Assembly: GCF_963259705.1 (NCBI RefSeq)
Contig: NC_081844.1
Location: 105,798,671 to 105,862,670 of the forward strand
Direction: 5' to 3'
DNA length: 64,000 nucleotides
From: Myotis daubentonii
Lineage: Eukaryota > Chordata > Mammalia > Chiroptera > Vespertilionidae
Part shown: piece by piece, positions 31,932 to 42,870 of the stretch
How positions within the stretch are numbered: the stretch's first letter is position 1
Layout of the letters: each line of letters starts with the position of its first letter
Translations under genes and position numbers: made by a program
Notes under the pieces: generated by a model
What the model saw: the letters and a program-made list of their open reading frames with translations, nothing else
The model's database searches: none
What the model was told of the DNA's origin: nothing

Positions 31932-33169
31932 GCTTACAAGCAAACAGGTACGTGGTCAGAGTAGGCAAAGCAAAACCAAAAGACACCGTATCTCTAAGCA
32001 CTGTCCTACGCCTGAGACTAAGATAACATTGAATGCCAACCGTAACTGAAAAAGAAAAAAAATAGTTTTTAAAAGATAGCATTTCTTCCACTGATTGGAA
32101 CTGCCGAATGCCCTCTCGAGATTGCACTTGGGTATTTCACCCCTAAAACGCTGGAGGTGCCATCTCAAGCTGCCGGGGTGCCGGTGGGGGGCTGGTGGTG
32201 CTTGAGGCCCTGGGGGCTTCTGACGTGCCAGGGTTTGCTGTGCTTCAGGTGCCCCCTGGGAGCTGGAGAGCCCGGCGGGAGCAAACAGAAACAATCCTGT
32301 GTGGGAGGGGCTCACGCGGGGCCCTGGCGGGGCTCACGCGGGGCTCGGGGAAAGTCTTCCTTTCAGCAGCTGAGTAGAAGAAGCCAGACACAAAAGAGCA
32401 TTTTTCGAATGATTTCATTTACCTGGCGTCCTAAAACAGGCCCACTACGGGGATAGAAGTGGGTCCGTGGTTGCCTGGGGCAGGCGGCCCAGGGAGCTGT
32501 GTGCGGATGAGACAGTCTCCACCCTGACTGGCGGTGGTTGCACACAAGGCACACGCCTTGACCAAGCTCCTTGCACTGAGACGTGTGCGTGTGTTGCATG
32601 TGAGCTGAGGCTCTCTAAGGCTAACGCTTGAGAGAGCGTTCCCAGGGACAGGGAAGCCCAGAATGCGGTGGGTCTCCGCGGCCGGGGAGACTGCCGAGGG
32701 CACTGTCACCCTGCGGGCATCCCGGCTGAGTCAGCCCTGTGGTGACTGTGCTTTGCTGGAAGCTCATTCAGACCCTCGGGGCCCTCGGTCTCCATCCGGC
32801 CGAGCGGGAGCTGCGGCCTTTTCCCGCTCCCCCGGCTTCTCTCCCTGGCTTGGCTCCGTGGGTGTGTTCCCGATGACTTGCTCTGTCCCACCCTCGCAAC
32901 TGCTCCTTCACCAAGTTCTGTCGATTCCACCTCCTCATCTGCTTCCCTCATCCCTGCCGCCTCCAGACGAATTCAGGCTCCTGTACCCCCTCTCCCTCTC
33001 CTGCTTCTCTTGCTCCTCCATCCACCGAGCTGGCCACACAGCCTCGCCGCATCCCTGCTCCTAATTCTCCCACCCCTCCTACCCAAGACCCATCCGCCTC
33101 CACGCCCTTAGGGAAGGCCCCCTGATTTTGGTGAGATTGGCAACGGGTCCAAAGGAGACCGTGCCAGCC
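31932..33169. other. unassigned stretch
   Basis: A tandem pair GGGGCTCACGCGGGG at 32306-32345; pyrimidine-rich at 32920-33080. No convincing repeat or gene. Confidence 0.4.
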
Positions 33170-33349
33170 CCTTCCAGATTGCTGTCTCAGTCGTGTCCGA
33201 CAGCCGGGGGCGGGAGTCACCGGGTGGGGCTTTCAGGAAAGTACACTCACTTACAGGGTTGACTCAGCTGGGGTGCCCTCTGGACTTCCTCCTTCCCGGC
33301 CCTCTTGCCTCCGGTCTGGAATGTGGAGGTGATGGCTGGAGCAGCAGTG

Positions 33350-33520
33350 GCCACCTGGTGGCCGTGAGGAGATGTTGGTGATGGACTTAGGTACCAAGGA
33401 TGGGGAGCTGAGAGAGAAAATCGTCTGGGATGGGAACATCAGCTCATGGAACCGCCTATCTCTGGATTCCTTTACAAAAGAGAAAAATCTCTCTCTTATT
33501 CCCTGTCACTACCAAAGAGT
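33350..33520 (+). repeat. MaLR/MLT-like LTR 3' part (tentative)
   Basis: CCGCCTATCTCTGGATTCC ... GAGAAAAATCTCTCTCTTATTCC matches the 3' region of the same LTR-like class as 9778-10225. Confidence 0.45.
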
Positions 33521-33899
33521 GAAGGCACTTCCTACCTGTTAGCGCCCTGCCTTTCCTCCGGGGGGTGTTGGATTCCTGCGAGAGCCCACGGCGGCTCATG
33601 CGCCAGCCCCCAGATGCCCATGGAGGAGGTCAGCGTAGTCCTTCCATTGCATACACAACTGGGTTTGGGTGTCTTTTTCCCTAGAAAGGGGCTCTTCCAT
33701 CAGATCCTCAGACGGACCTGTGACACCTGGCCCCCAGAATGTCTTCAACCTTGCGATACAGCCCCACCTCGTACGCACACTGACCCCCCTTTACACGCGA
33801 GGACACGGATTCTGGGTGCGGAAGCATCTTGTGAAGCTAGCCTCCGGGCAAGGGAAGGCAGCAGGGATCATGGACAAGTTCAGAGAAGGAGGTGCCAGA
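33521..33899. other. unassigned stretch
   Basis: No recognised element. Confidence 0.4.
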
Positions 33900-34060
33900 A
33901 GAGAAGCCGAGTGTGCCTCCCGGTTGGAAGCCGGGGCGAAGCGTCTGCACTTGCACTCGGGGCCGCACGGGGCCGCCCCGGCCCGGCCCGGCCCGCTGGG
34001 TCTCTCCGCCGGCATGGCTTTCATCACGGAGGGCGATCCCTTTAATGAGTTGTCTGCCTT
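33900..34060. promoter_or_regulatory. short CpG island-like patch
   Basis: About 18 CpGs by eye in 150 bases with a GGCCC/CCCGG tandem run at 33972-33999. A well-placed GGCATGG start follows at about 34013, but its frame closes after 20 codons. Confidence 0.4.
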
Positions 34061-34519
34061 CGGTGCTGGGCTGTAATGTTCTCCAGCTGATGGCTCCGTC
34101 GCCAGAGGCTCTGCTTTTGAAGTCATCTCGTCAGCCTGGTTGGTTGCTCTGTTTAGTTTCTGGGTTACCCCTGAGAGGTGCGCAGCCCACGCCCCCCATC
34201 CCCACCCCCTGTTTCCAGGGTGGGTAGAGCACGTGCGTGGAGCGGCCCAGCCGATGCAGAGCCCCTGGCTCTGCTCCGCTCCTGGAGGCAGCGCGGCCTC
34301 TGAAGAGCCGCTCGGGCTGCCACCGGGTCGCACAGGCCGCCTTCGAAAGCATCTTCTGACTCGTGGGACAGCGTTCCGAAGGGTCCTGTCCAGTGGACAT
34401 GTTTCTTCCTGTGTTTAGTGCCCAGATCTGATCTTCTTCCCCGTGTTTGGGGAACTCCCAGGCGCGTGGATCTCAGCAAAAGGCAACGTCTGTCTCCGGC
34501 ATCCCTACCTGCACCAAAT
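34061..34519. other. unassigned stretch
   Basis: No recognised element. Confidence 0.4.
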
Positions 34520-34527
34520 GCCTAGAC

Positions 34528-35399
34528 CAGGGGTGGGCAACCTTTTTGTGAGTGCGTGCCAAAACCAGCAAAATCTCTGACTCAAAATTCTTCTGCGTGC
34601 CAACCCTAATTTTTTGAGAACATGTTACGCCTACTTGATATCTCTTAAGGTGTACATACGTGAAGAACCTTGAAGAAATAATAAAATTCACTCGAGCAAC
34701 AAAAACAACAGTATATGATGATGAAAAATACATTTATTTTTTAATGTATACATGTACACTGCTAGCCCGACAGAAAACTTTATGACTCCGTTTGATATTA
34801 TCAGTGGGACTTTTGCTGCTGCATCACTGATGACAGAGATTTTATATCAGGTTTATATTTCGTGACCTTCAGAGATCTGCACGAGCTACTACTTTCATCC
34901 GTCAGGCTACTCCTATTACGAGACTTAACAAAATTCATTGCTGAGAACAAAGATTCACAAGCGTATGTGGATGAAAACATGGAGAGTGATGCTGTTGCAA
35001 AGTTTTTTAAGCAGAAAATATTTTCTGGAATGGCAGTCCAAGTCCTCAATAGTTTGTTTTCGACACTTCTCTCTGGTACTCCTGTCTCTAATCACTTTTT
35101 TTTCAATGTTTTCCAAGTCAACTCTAAGGTCAATAAATTTCTGCTTCCAAATTGATCTACTCTGAAATTCAATCAGCTGCATTTCAAAGTCAGCCATGTC
35201 TATGGTCTTTAAGATAACTTGCTATGTAAAAATTATTTATTTATCTAAGATGCACCTACACTGAATCTACCTGAAAAATAAAAAAGTCGATATTAAGAAA
35301 AAAACTGTAAAGGGAAGATTATAAGAGAGGGTTTCGCGTGCTGGCAAAAGTTACTGGCGTGCCATGTTTGGCACGTGTGCCAGGGGTTGCCCACCCCTG
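34528..35399 (-). mobile_element. hAT transposon, internally deleted, with transposase remnant
   Basis: Inverted ends CAGGGGTGGGCAACC / GGTTGCCCACCCCTG. Flanking octamers GCCTAGAC (34520-34527) / CCCTAGAC (35400-35407) differ at one base. At 872 bp it is far shorter than a full hAT, and only the 3' end of the transposase gene remains (34801-35197, minus strand). Both termini are well preserved. Confidence 0.92.
34801..35197 (-). pseudogene. hAT transposase C-terminal fragment, frameshifted
   Basis: Two overlapping minus-strand frames (35197-34955 and 35049-34801) together cover the C-terminal end. The second contains STYACESLFSAMNFVKSRNR then LTDE, the hAT dimerisation motif (family: CESLFS..K..K...RSRL.DE). 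The first carries the preceding helical EFQSRSIWKQKF segment. The change of frame between them and the lack of the zinc finger and most of the catalytic domain mean it cannot make a working transposase. Confidence 0.85.
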
Positions 35400-35569
35400 C
35401 CCTAGACACATGGAGCGGCCCCGGGCTGCCCCGGATGAAGGGGACGGGGCCACGCTTGACAGACACAGGCAGACGGGAAACTGCAGGATGTGGGCAGAGA
35501 TCTCTGGTACAAGAAGCCGGGGCAATGCCCTGAAAGAGCAGACGTGGCCGCCGTGGGGAGGCCTCCGTC

Positions 35570-35762
35570 CGCCAGGCGCTGGGCTGGGCACCAGGCATCG
35601 GAATCTCCCGCGGCTCCACGAAGGTTCCTCCTGATGGGCCCTTCCTCCTTCACATGAAAGAAAACTGCACCTCGAAGGAGTCACGTGACTTGCCCGCGGG
35701 CCCATGGCTAGTTAGCGACCAAAGCCTGTCTGATTCAGGTCAATTCCCTCTCCCCTAGGCCA
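35570..35762 (-). repeat. MIR SINE (decayed)
   Basis: Antisense pattern ending AGTCACGTGACTTGCCCGCGG ... CATGGCTAGTTAGCGACC. Confidence 0.6.
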
Positions 35763-36479
35763 CGCAGAGAAGCGACCCCCTCTTCAGGGGCCTCAACTAT
35801 CACGTCAGAACCAGCAAGCCGTGTGGGACAGGAACATGCACACGCACGGCTCCTACAATTCCCATCCATATCTGCCCAGGTTCTCAGGCCTCCACTCAGA
35901 GGGACCATGTAGCATAATTACAAACTTGTTTATAGCATGCTTCTTCCATGAAGGAATTTGGGTTGGCACCAAACAAAAACATTTACAAAAGATGACAGAC
36001 AAATCACAAGAACCTGGGAAAAGGGACACGTCTCTATCACAAGGTGGTATGCAATCACTGGAGATGGAGCTTGGAATCTAGTGCTGAGCTTCCTGGCAGC
36101 CAAAGCAAAAAGGAACACAAGATTCGTTAGCCACGTCTTTTCAGAAGAGGAGGCGGGCACACCCTACCCTCCGTTTCCCCTAACACCGAATTCTAAAAGA
36201 AATTTACTTGTGAAGACATCCCCGCGTCATATATAAGACATCGTCAGTGACATTTTCGGTAATAGATACATTCGTGAATTTCATAGGAGTATCCACGTAT
36301 GACAGTAAAGCTTAACTCATAGAACAAAATTCCGAGGCAGGAATTCTGATGAGGACTGCAGAAATTGGCTAGAAATGGCCCTTTCTGTCCGCTAGAAGGT
36401 CGCACGAATCATCTCTGGCACAGTATTTCGGTTCACATTCGATTAAATGCTCAGAATCATCACTTCACTACATCGCAGG
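35763..36479. other. unassigned AT-richer stretch
   Basis: No family recognised; no open frame above about 90 codons. Confidence 0.4.
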
Positions 36480-36740
36480 GAGGATCTTTTCAGGTGCCAG
36501 TGAAAGAAAACCCAACTCCAAAGTGTTTTATCCAAACGAGAGGATTTGTGATTCATGTCATTGAGAAATTCTGGCGGCAGGCCCAGCGAGATCCAAGGGC
36601 TCACACAAGGTCAGGTGCGGCTGCTTCCTCCACCGCCCTCAGCATCATGCTGGCTTCATTCTCAGGATTCCTGTGCTGGCAAACGGTTGCTGCAGCTTTG
36701 AACTTTCTATCTGATCTGCTCTGTGCCCAGGGGAAGAGAG
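36480..36740. repeat. old interspersed repeat, family not assigned
   Basis: GTGAAAGAAAACCCAACTCC ... GCTGGCTTCATTCTCAGGATTCC resembles a common mammalian repeat also seen at 48410-48660. Name uncertain. Confidence 0.35.
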
Positions 36741-37149
36741 AGCTGCGCCCTCCGCCCCCCGCCACCCGCCCCCCGCCCCCCACCTCCCGGACTGTGCTGG
36801 TGGCCTCTGGACGAAAAGAATCTACTTACTTTTCACTGTCTCAGGTTTTGTCATGAGAGCACCCCTGATGGTGGCAAGAGGAACATGACACCTACCCAGC
36901 TTAAGTTTCCGTCCCTTAACCTGACCACACACCTTGAGAGCCACAGAAGACGGCGAAATGGGTGAGGAGGAGAAAACAGCCATGCGTACAACACATGCTT
37001 CCTGAGTTCGTGGACCTGCTTGGAAGAAAAGGGGCCTCAGTCGACAAAATCAGATTATTTTCAAACATTACTGCCTCCTTCCAGAATTTTATTTCTTGTA
37101 CTTTTAATGGCCATTCAAATTTACGGTCATTAAATTTACTGATGGTTAG
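36741..37149. other. unassigned stretch
   Basis: C-rich CCGCCCCCCGCC run at 36750-36785; otherwise nothing recognised. Confidence 0.35.
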
Positions 37150-37500
37150 AGAACCAGCCAATCCATTTCCAGATGGAAAAACTGAGGCCTTCCGGCCGGT
37201 GTGGCTCAGTGGTTGAGCGTCGACCTATGAACCAGGAGGCCATGGTTCGAATTCAGGTCAGGGCACATGCCTGAGTTGTGGGCTCGATCCCCAATGTGGG
37301 GTGTGCAGGAGGCAGCCGATCGATGATTCTCTCTCATCATTGATGTTTCTCTCTCTTCCTCACCCTTCCTCTCTGAAATCAATACAAATATATTTTTTTC
37401 AAAAAGAAAAGAAAAACTGAGGCCCAGAGAGGGTGGCTTGACGATCACCCTTGCCATGCAGTCATTACACCCTCTCATAGCTTTTGTCTTACTGGTTCCA
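37150..37500 (-). repeat. MIR SINE interrupted by a Ves SINE
   Basis: The left part ends GATGGAAAAACTGAGGCC, duplicated at 37411-37424 before continuing CAGAGAGGGTGGCTTGACG. Confidence 0.7.
37190..37410 (+). mobile_element. Ves SINE (subfamily B)
   Basis: CCGGCCGGTGTGGCTCAGTG, GTTGAGCGTCGACCTATGA and tail GAAATCAATACAAATATATT. A perfect 14-bp duplication GAAAAACTGAGGCC lies at 37176-37189 and 37411-37424. Confidence 0.97.
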
Positions 37501-37774
37501 AGATACTCTTCTGTGCGCTATCATCTCCGCAATTGCGCTGTGTGGTCATCAGTAAGCTAGCAAACAGCGCGTCCATTCTCCCTCCTCGGGCCCCAGGGCC
37601 CTTGCAGTTAGATGAGCCCATGACATGTGCTCTGGTCACCGGCGTGGTGTCTGAGGGGAAGCCTTGATGAGCCTGTGCAGTTTGCCATGGTCCTCTGTCC
37701 CTGCCCAACAGTCCTGGGAGCACATGGCGAGATGCAGCCTCCACTGGTCTGAGTCCCATTATGGCCAAAGCTGT

Positions 37775-38130
37775 GCCCCTCAACATTCACAGGTTGAATG
37801 CCTAACCCCTACTCCCTCAGAAGGGGGACCACATTTGGAAAGCGGGTCTTTCGAGAGGAAGTTAAGTTAAAATAAGGCCGCGAAGGTGTGCCGTCGTCCA
37901 ACATGCCCCATGTCCTAGTAAGGAGGGGACTCGGCCACGGGCATGCACGGATAGAAGGCTGTGTGGAGACACAGGGAACGGACAGCCGTCTACAAGCCAC
38001 GAGGAGGGGCTGCGTGGGAACCAACCCTGCTGGCCCTTGACCTTGGACTTCCATAACCATGAGACAATAAGTTCTGTTGCTGAAGCCGCCTGGTCTGTCT
38101 GTGGGACTTCTTATGAGAGAAAATAATTAC
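37775..38130 (+). mobile_element. old MaLR/MLT-like LTR
   Basis: CAACATTCACAGGTTGAATG, CACATTTGGAAAGCGGGTC, TTAAGTTAAAATAAGGCC, GCCGTCTACAAGCCACGAGG, CTTGGACTTCCATAACCATG and GAGACAATAAGTTCTGTTGC occur in the order of a very common mammalian LTR. Subfamily unverified. Confidence 0.7.
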
Positions 38131-38194
38131 CGCCCCCAAAGGACCACAGCGAGCAGAGCCCTCCGCACGGGACAAGGAACATAAGCTGCAATGA

Positions 38195-38255
38195 ACTTTG
38201 CCCCGTGATTGCTTGTTACTGCAGCATAACCTGCTCTATCCTAACTTGAAAGCAA
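38195..38255 (+). repeat. LTR-like 3' tail fragment
   Basis: GCTTGTTACTGCAGCATAACC then TATCCTAACTTG, as in MaLR-type 3' ends. Confidence 0.5.
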
Positions 38256-38449
38256 CGTGCCTCCGTTTAATGGCAACCTTTTTTCTTTCTTAGAGGTGAT
38301 ACGTTAATCATCTTGCAATCAGTATCATTTTCTATTCGTGTGAAACATGCTACATGCGGCACGTAATAGCTGACAAAATATGAATCTCTCCATCCCTACT
38401 TTGCATTTTCATAAGACCAGAACTGCAAGAGAAATAATGACAGTAAGAA

Positions 38450-38670
38450 CAACAATAATAATGGCTCATCTATTCAAGCATTGACCTTGTGATAGCTACA
38501 ATGCCAAGCAATTTCCATACTTTATTTTTTAATCCTCTCAGGAAACCTGAGGCATTTTTATCATCCCCATTTAAAAACGAGGACATTTAAAGGGGTACAT
38601 GCCCCCCCTTCCCTCCCTCAATAAAGTGTAGAACTCAAACCAAGGGCTCTAAACGTAGAGACTCTGCTGC
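38450..38670 (-). repeat. MIR SINE (decayed)
   Basis: AATCCTCTCAGGAAACCTGAGG, ATCATCCCCATTTAAAAACG and AGAACTCAAACCAAGGGC. Confidence 0.65.
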
Positions 38671-39885
38671 AATCCATGAGCCTGTCTATCGATAAAACCT
38701 CTTTATTTTGTAAACATCATGGATCTTTCATTTTAGAATATGCACGGCGCTTCATAGCAATAACACTTTTATTTTCTAGTTTAGTAATTTAAGCTTCCCC
38801 GTGAAATCTGGGAAGCTTTTCTCATTCATCTGACTGAATACAACTTCAAATGCCTAAATCTACATAGCTCACGGCTGCATCTCGCAAACACGGTGGAATT
38901 TGTTATGCACAATATCCATAGTGCACGACATGCCGTTTTTTTGTTCTGGTTGGAAAAGCAACCGTACTCCACAAACTGTGGGATGATTTATTCGATTGTT
39001 GTTATTCATGGCTAGGAAAAGCTGAGAATGCTCAAAATAAGCGAAAACACTTCTGCAGCTGCTACAGATGTTCTCCCCAATACAAAGTTGGCCCGGACTC
39101 GGTGATCACGAAGGAGTGCCAGCCTCATGCTGAAGCCATTAGCACGTTAAAGGAGCACGTGTTAACGAACGAAGGGGGATGTCCTTGTGGAAACCCTGGT
39201 CACTGGTGGAGTGCCCACGCTACTCTTTGACCCCCCGAAGTCGGCCCCGATCTCTGGGGCCCCTCACGTGCGAGAGCACCCCTTCTCACACGACTGGAGC
39301 TGTGTGGAGCGGGGAAGGATGAGGTGTTAAGAGAGTCCTAATGAGCCATGTTACAGATGTGTAAAACAGCTGGGGGGGATGATGTCACTACACTCACCCT
39401 GCCGCCTCTGCTACTTGCTGCTGTTATTAGAAACAGACACTGGAGGAGGGCACCTAGAATACGCACCCGTCCCTTAGCGACCACTCTCTGGTCCTAATTA
39501 GGTAGCCTGGGCCCCAGCTGCTGCACATAACCCTCGCCAGGTGACTCCAAGCCGCATGGGTTTATAATCCAGATGAGCCCCACTCCAGCTTGCGCTAGAG
39601 GGATGCCATCCTCGGTGAGAGATTTATTGTACCAGTTACATTGTGAGCCTGACCCCTGGGTGGGTGCGGAGAACATGAACTTCTCAGGGAACAGCTCTGA
39701 AAAGCACTGCAATTATTCACAACTTCTGATTTTCAATTAGGAGTGTGATTCTTAAAGGGCCTGATGTCTGATGATGTCAGACCCTGTCACAGCTGCGAGT
39801 TTAAGATTTGTTTTCCAAAACAAACATGAGGAATTATCCTGTCTTGTTGCTAACTCCAAACACACATTTCCCCCCCCTAGTTAAG
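38671..39885. other. single-copy AT-rich region, candidate conserved non-coding DNA
   Basis: No repeat is recognised over 1.2 kb. Homeodomain-type ATTA/TAAT cores are frequent (e.g. GTTTAGTAATTTAAGC, TTCAATTAGGAGTG, GTGCAATTATTC-like). TGATGTCTGATGATGTCAG at 39761-39779 is a local near-duplicate. Coding content none. Confidence 0.35.
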
Positions 39886-39887
39886 CT

Positions 39888-40022
39888 AGAACAGGAGCCA
39901 TTTATAAGTACCTACTATGTGCCAAGTGGTTACATAGAGAGGCTCATTTAATCCCTCAACAACCCTAGGAAAAATTGTTGTTGGTGATGTTGGACTCAGA
40001 GAAGTGAAGCAACTTTGAACTG
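39888..40022 (-). repeat. MIR SINE
   Basis: CCTACTATGTGCCAAGTGG, GCTCATTTAATCCCTCAAC and CTCAGAGAAGTGAAGCAAC. Confidence 0.85.
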
Positions 40023-40330
40023 TAATCTTGCAATAATATATTTTATGTGGGGTTGTACAAGGTTAATTCTAAGCAATCTCTGATAAAATAAGAATGCATA
40101 GTGTAATCTCTAGAGCAATCTTTATAAAAGACAAAGAGATATAATTAAAACTTCAACAGAGAAACAAAAAAGTATTTGACTAGTCCAAGTAATACAGGAG
40201 AGGAATATAGAGGAACAAAAAACAGTTGCAAAGAATATAGAACAGTAAAAAAAAAAAAAATCCAACCATATAACTAATTGTATTAAATGCTAGACTAACA
40301 CCTTCCCAAAAGGAAGACCTGAAGCAGAAA
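40023..40330 (+). repeat. probable L1-family upstream segment
   Basis: A-rich; CCAACCATATAACTAATTGTATTAAATGC resembles a segment common in old L1-class repeats (motif pieces compared). Boundary with the RT part below is uncertain. Confidence 0.4.
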
Positions 40331-40334
40331 TAGT

Positions 40335-41260
40335 TTTACCAGTAAATGTTAACAATTATTTAAGGAAAAGTAATATTGGTCTTGTACAAATCTCATCTTT
40401 TACAAAGTCAGCATCACCCTCACACCAAAATCTGACCAAGATATTACAAGAAAAGAATATTACACACCAATGTATCTCATGAACACTGATGCAAAAATTC
40501 TTATTAAAATGCTAGCAAATTGAATCCAGCAATACATAAAGAGGACATTACATAATAACTAACTGAAGTCTACCCCAGGAATGCAAGGTTGGCTTAACAT
40601 CCCAAAATCAATGAATGTAATTAACCATTCCATTCAAATATTCAAAAGTATATAATTGATAAAGAAAAAAAGCATTGGCAAAATTTAACACCCATTCATT
40701 GTAAAAACTCTTAGCAAACTAAGAATGGAGAAGAATTTGCCTACTCTGATGAAGGCCGTCTGTGAAAAACTTACAGGTAACATTTTAAACTTAATGGTGA
40801 AACACTAAGCCGTTTGTCCTAAAGATCAGGGACAAGACCGGGATGTCTCTGCTCTCAGCATTTATAGTCAACATACTATTGGAAGTCTTTATCGGGGCCA
40901 TAGACAAGAAAAAGTGATAAAAGACACAGAGATGGGAAGGAAATAAGCAAAATTAATCCCTGTTTGGAGATGACATCATTGTTTTCTTTAATATATTTTA
41001 TTGATTTTTTTACAGAGAGGAAGGGAGAGGGATAGTTAGAAACATTGATGAGAGAGACACATCGATCAGCCGCCTCCTTGCACACTCCCCTACTGGGGAT
41101 GTTGCCCGCAACCAAGGTACATGCCCTTGACCAGAATCGAACCTGGGAACTCTCGGTCCGCAGGCCAACGCTCTATCCACTGAGCCAAACCGGTTAGGGC
41201 GACATCATTGTTTATGTAGACAATCCTAAACAATACATAGAACAATTCTAAACTATTTTA
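40335..41260 (+). pseudogene. L1 ORF2 reverse-transcriptase remnant
   Basis: CAGGAATGCAAGGTTGGCTT, AAGCATTGGCAAAATTTAAC, AACTTAATGGTGAAACAC and GATCAGGGACAAGACCGGG occur in the order of the L1 reverse-transcriptase fingers and palm. The catalytic motif FADD appears as FGDD at 40963-40974 (TTT GGA GAT GAC), followed by IIV. A Ves SINE splits it at 40985-41200, and stops and indels interrupt the frame. Plus orientation; dead copy. Confidence 0.88.
40985..41200 (-). mobile_element. Ves SINE (subfamily A) in the L1 RT
   Basis: Antisense copy ending GCCAAACCGGTTAGGGC. A perfect 13-bp duplication GACATCATTGTTT lies at 40972-40984 and 41201-41213. Confidence 0.97.
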
Positions 41261-41427
41261 CATGGGTTTCTGTTCCTTATAGACACCCCTCACAATGATG
41301 TAGTAGCTAGATCTCAATGCTGACAATCCCATAAAAACAATGTAATTCCACACACACTCATATATAGGCCTAGCCATTGCCCAGAGCTTGGCCACATGCC
41401 CAGAAATCTCAGGATAGAGTTCGAGGA

Positions 41428-41649
41428 CAGTGGTTCGCAACCTTGGCTGCACATGAGAATCACCTGGGAATCTTTTTAAAATCCTGACTTCTGGGCCTCA
41501 TCCTCCGGAAATTCTGTTTCTTTGTTATGGGGTGGGGCCACAACATGAGTCACAGAGAAACAGAAGTTCCGGAGGAGGAGGCCCAGAAATCAGGATTTTA
41601 AAAGGATTCCCAGGTGATTCTAACGTGCAGCCGAGGGTGAGAGCCACTG
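41428..41649. mobile_element. palindromic (foldback) hAT-like element, copy 2
   Basis: Same architecture and same loop as 27756-27977, also 222 bp: CAGTGGTTCGCAACCTTGG to GAGAGCCACTG. Flanking octamers are poorly matched (TTCGAGGA / CTCTGGGA), so this copy is older or the flanks have decayed. Confidence 0.8.
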
Positions 41650-41657
41650 CTCTGGGA

Positions 41658-42640
41658 TTTACACCCACGTCCATGATTCAGTCCCTGGGGCTTCAGGATG
41701 GGCCTCGTTTGACTCTGCCCTAGCAGGTCCTCTTCAAACTGAGCCCCACGCACAGTTCGGGCACCTGCCCCTCCAGGTGCACACAGCAAAGGCAGTCGCT
41801 TAAACCCTCACCAAGCATCGTGGTGCCCGAGAAGCCTGAGGTTGGGCTGAATTGTGACCACGCCCACAAAACGCTGTGGACCCTTCCAAGCCTGTGATGG
41901 CAGAGAGGTCAAGGCAGCTCAGCAACAAGAGAGACTCTGATTCCAATTGCCGGCCACGTGTGTCCAGTCTGAGTCGGGATTCCTGCCCCTGTGCGGACCG
42001 AGGAGATGGATGTCGGGGCTTTTTCCCCTGCAGGCTCAGCTACAGATCCACCCAAATGTCTGTCCACATCGCCAAGAAAGTCAAGCCTTAAGGAGCCACT
42101 GGGGATGGAGGGAAGGGATGTGGTCTCTCCGAGGCCTGAAATCCCCAAATTCTCAGATCCGAAGAACCCCAAAATTCCTCCCAGGAAGCTGCATGAGCTT
42201 AAAGGGACTCTTCATACACAGCTCAGACGTCTTTCCAACACCCCCAAACTGACACTAGGAAAGGCACAAAGATAAAGAAATGGTCAGTCCCCACGGATTC
42301 GTCCCCCTTCACATCGTACAGCGAACCTGACCTCCAGCATCCTCTCCAGGCCTCTCTGACGGTTGAGGGACGAAGAAGGACATGGGGGCCTCCTTTGCTG
42401 ACTCCTCTGAAGGGTTAAAAACATTTTTCCCTTTCCCTGCAGGTGCCCCCTCTGGGGTAAGTGAACTCAGCTTTTCCATGTTTAGACCGATCGCCTCAAA
42501 TTCCTTCCTGGCAGGTGTTCATGGATGTGAGCAAATTAGATTTTGAAAGTATTTTTGCCCTAAGTCTCAGGCCTGCAGTGTAGGTTGCGTGTTAGCCAGC
42601 AAGCGCCGCCTCTCGGAGGCCCCCGGAGCCAGGGCAGATG
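41658..42640. other. unassigned stretch
   Basis: No repeat or exon recognised. Confidence 0.4.
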
Positions 42641-42644
42641 AAAG

Positions 42645-42870
42645 GAGACATAAGAAAGCATGGAATTCGGAATCCGAAAGACCTGGATTTGAATCCAGCG
42701 CCGCCATCCACCCTCCGTGCGGCTTCGGGCTCGGCTCCCCGCGGCCGCGTGTCCTCATGAGGAGAGCAGGTGCCCTCGCGTTCCCCTCCGGTGGGCGTTT
42801 GGGAACCTGACCAGATGTCACATGTAGAGTGCCTGGCTCACCATGCGCTTCATAAGCAGTTGTGTGTCAG
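42645..42870 (+). repeat. MIR SINE
   Basis: AAGCATGGAATTCGGAATCCG, GACCTGGATTTGAATCCAG, GTGTCCTCATGAGGAGAGC and GAGTGCCTGGCTCACCATG. Confidence 0.8.

Noticed and set aside
33446..34045. 199-codon plus-strand open frame
   Set aside because: Starts in an LTR-like relic and ends in a CpG patch; no recognisable protein.
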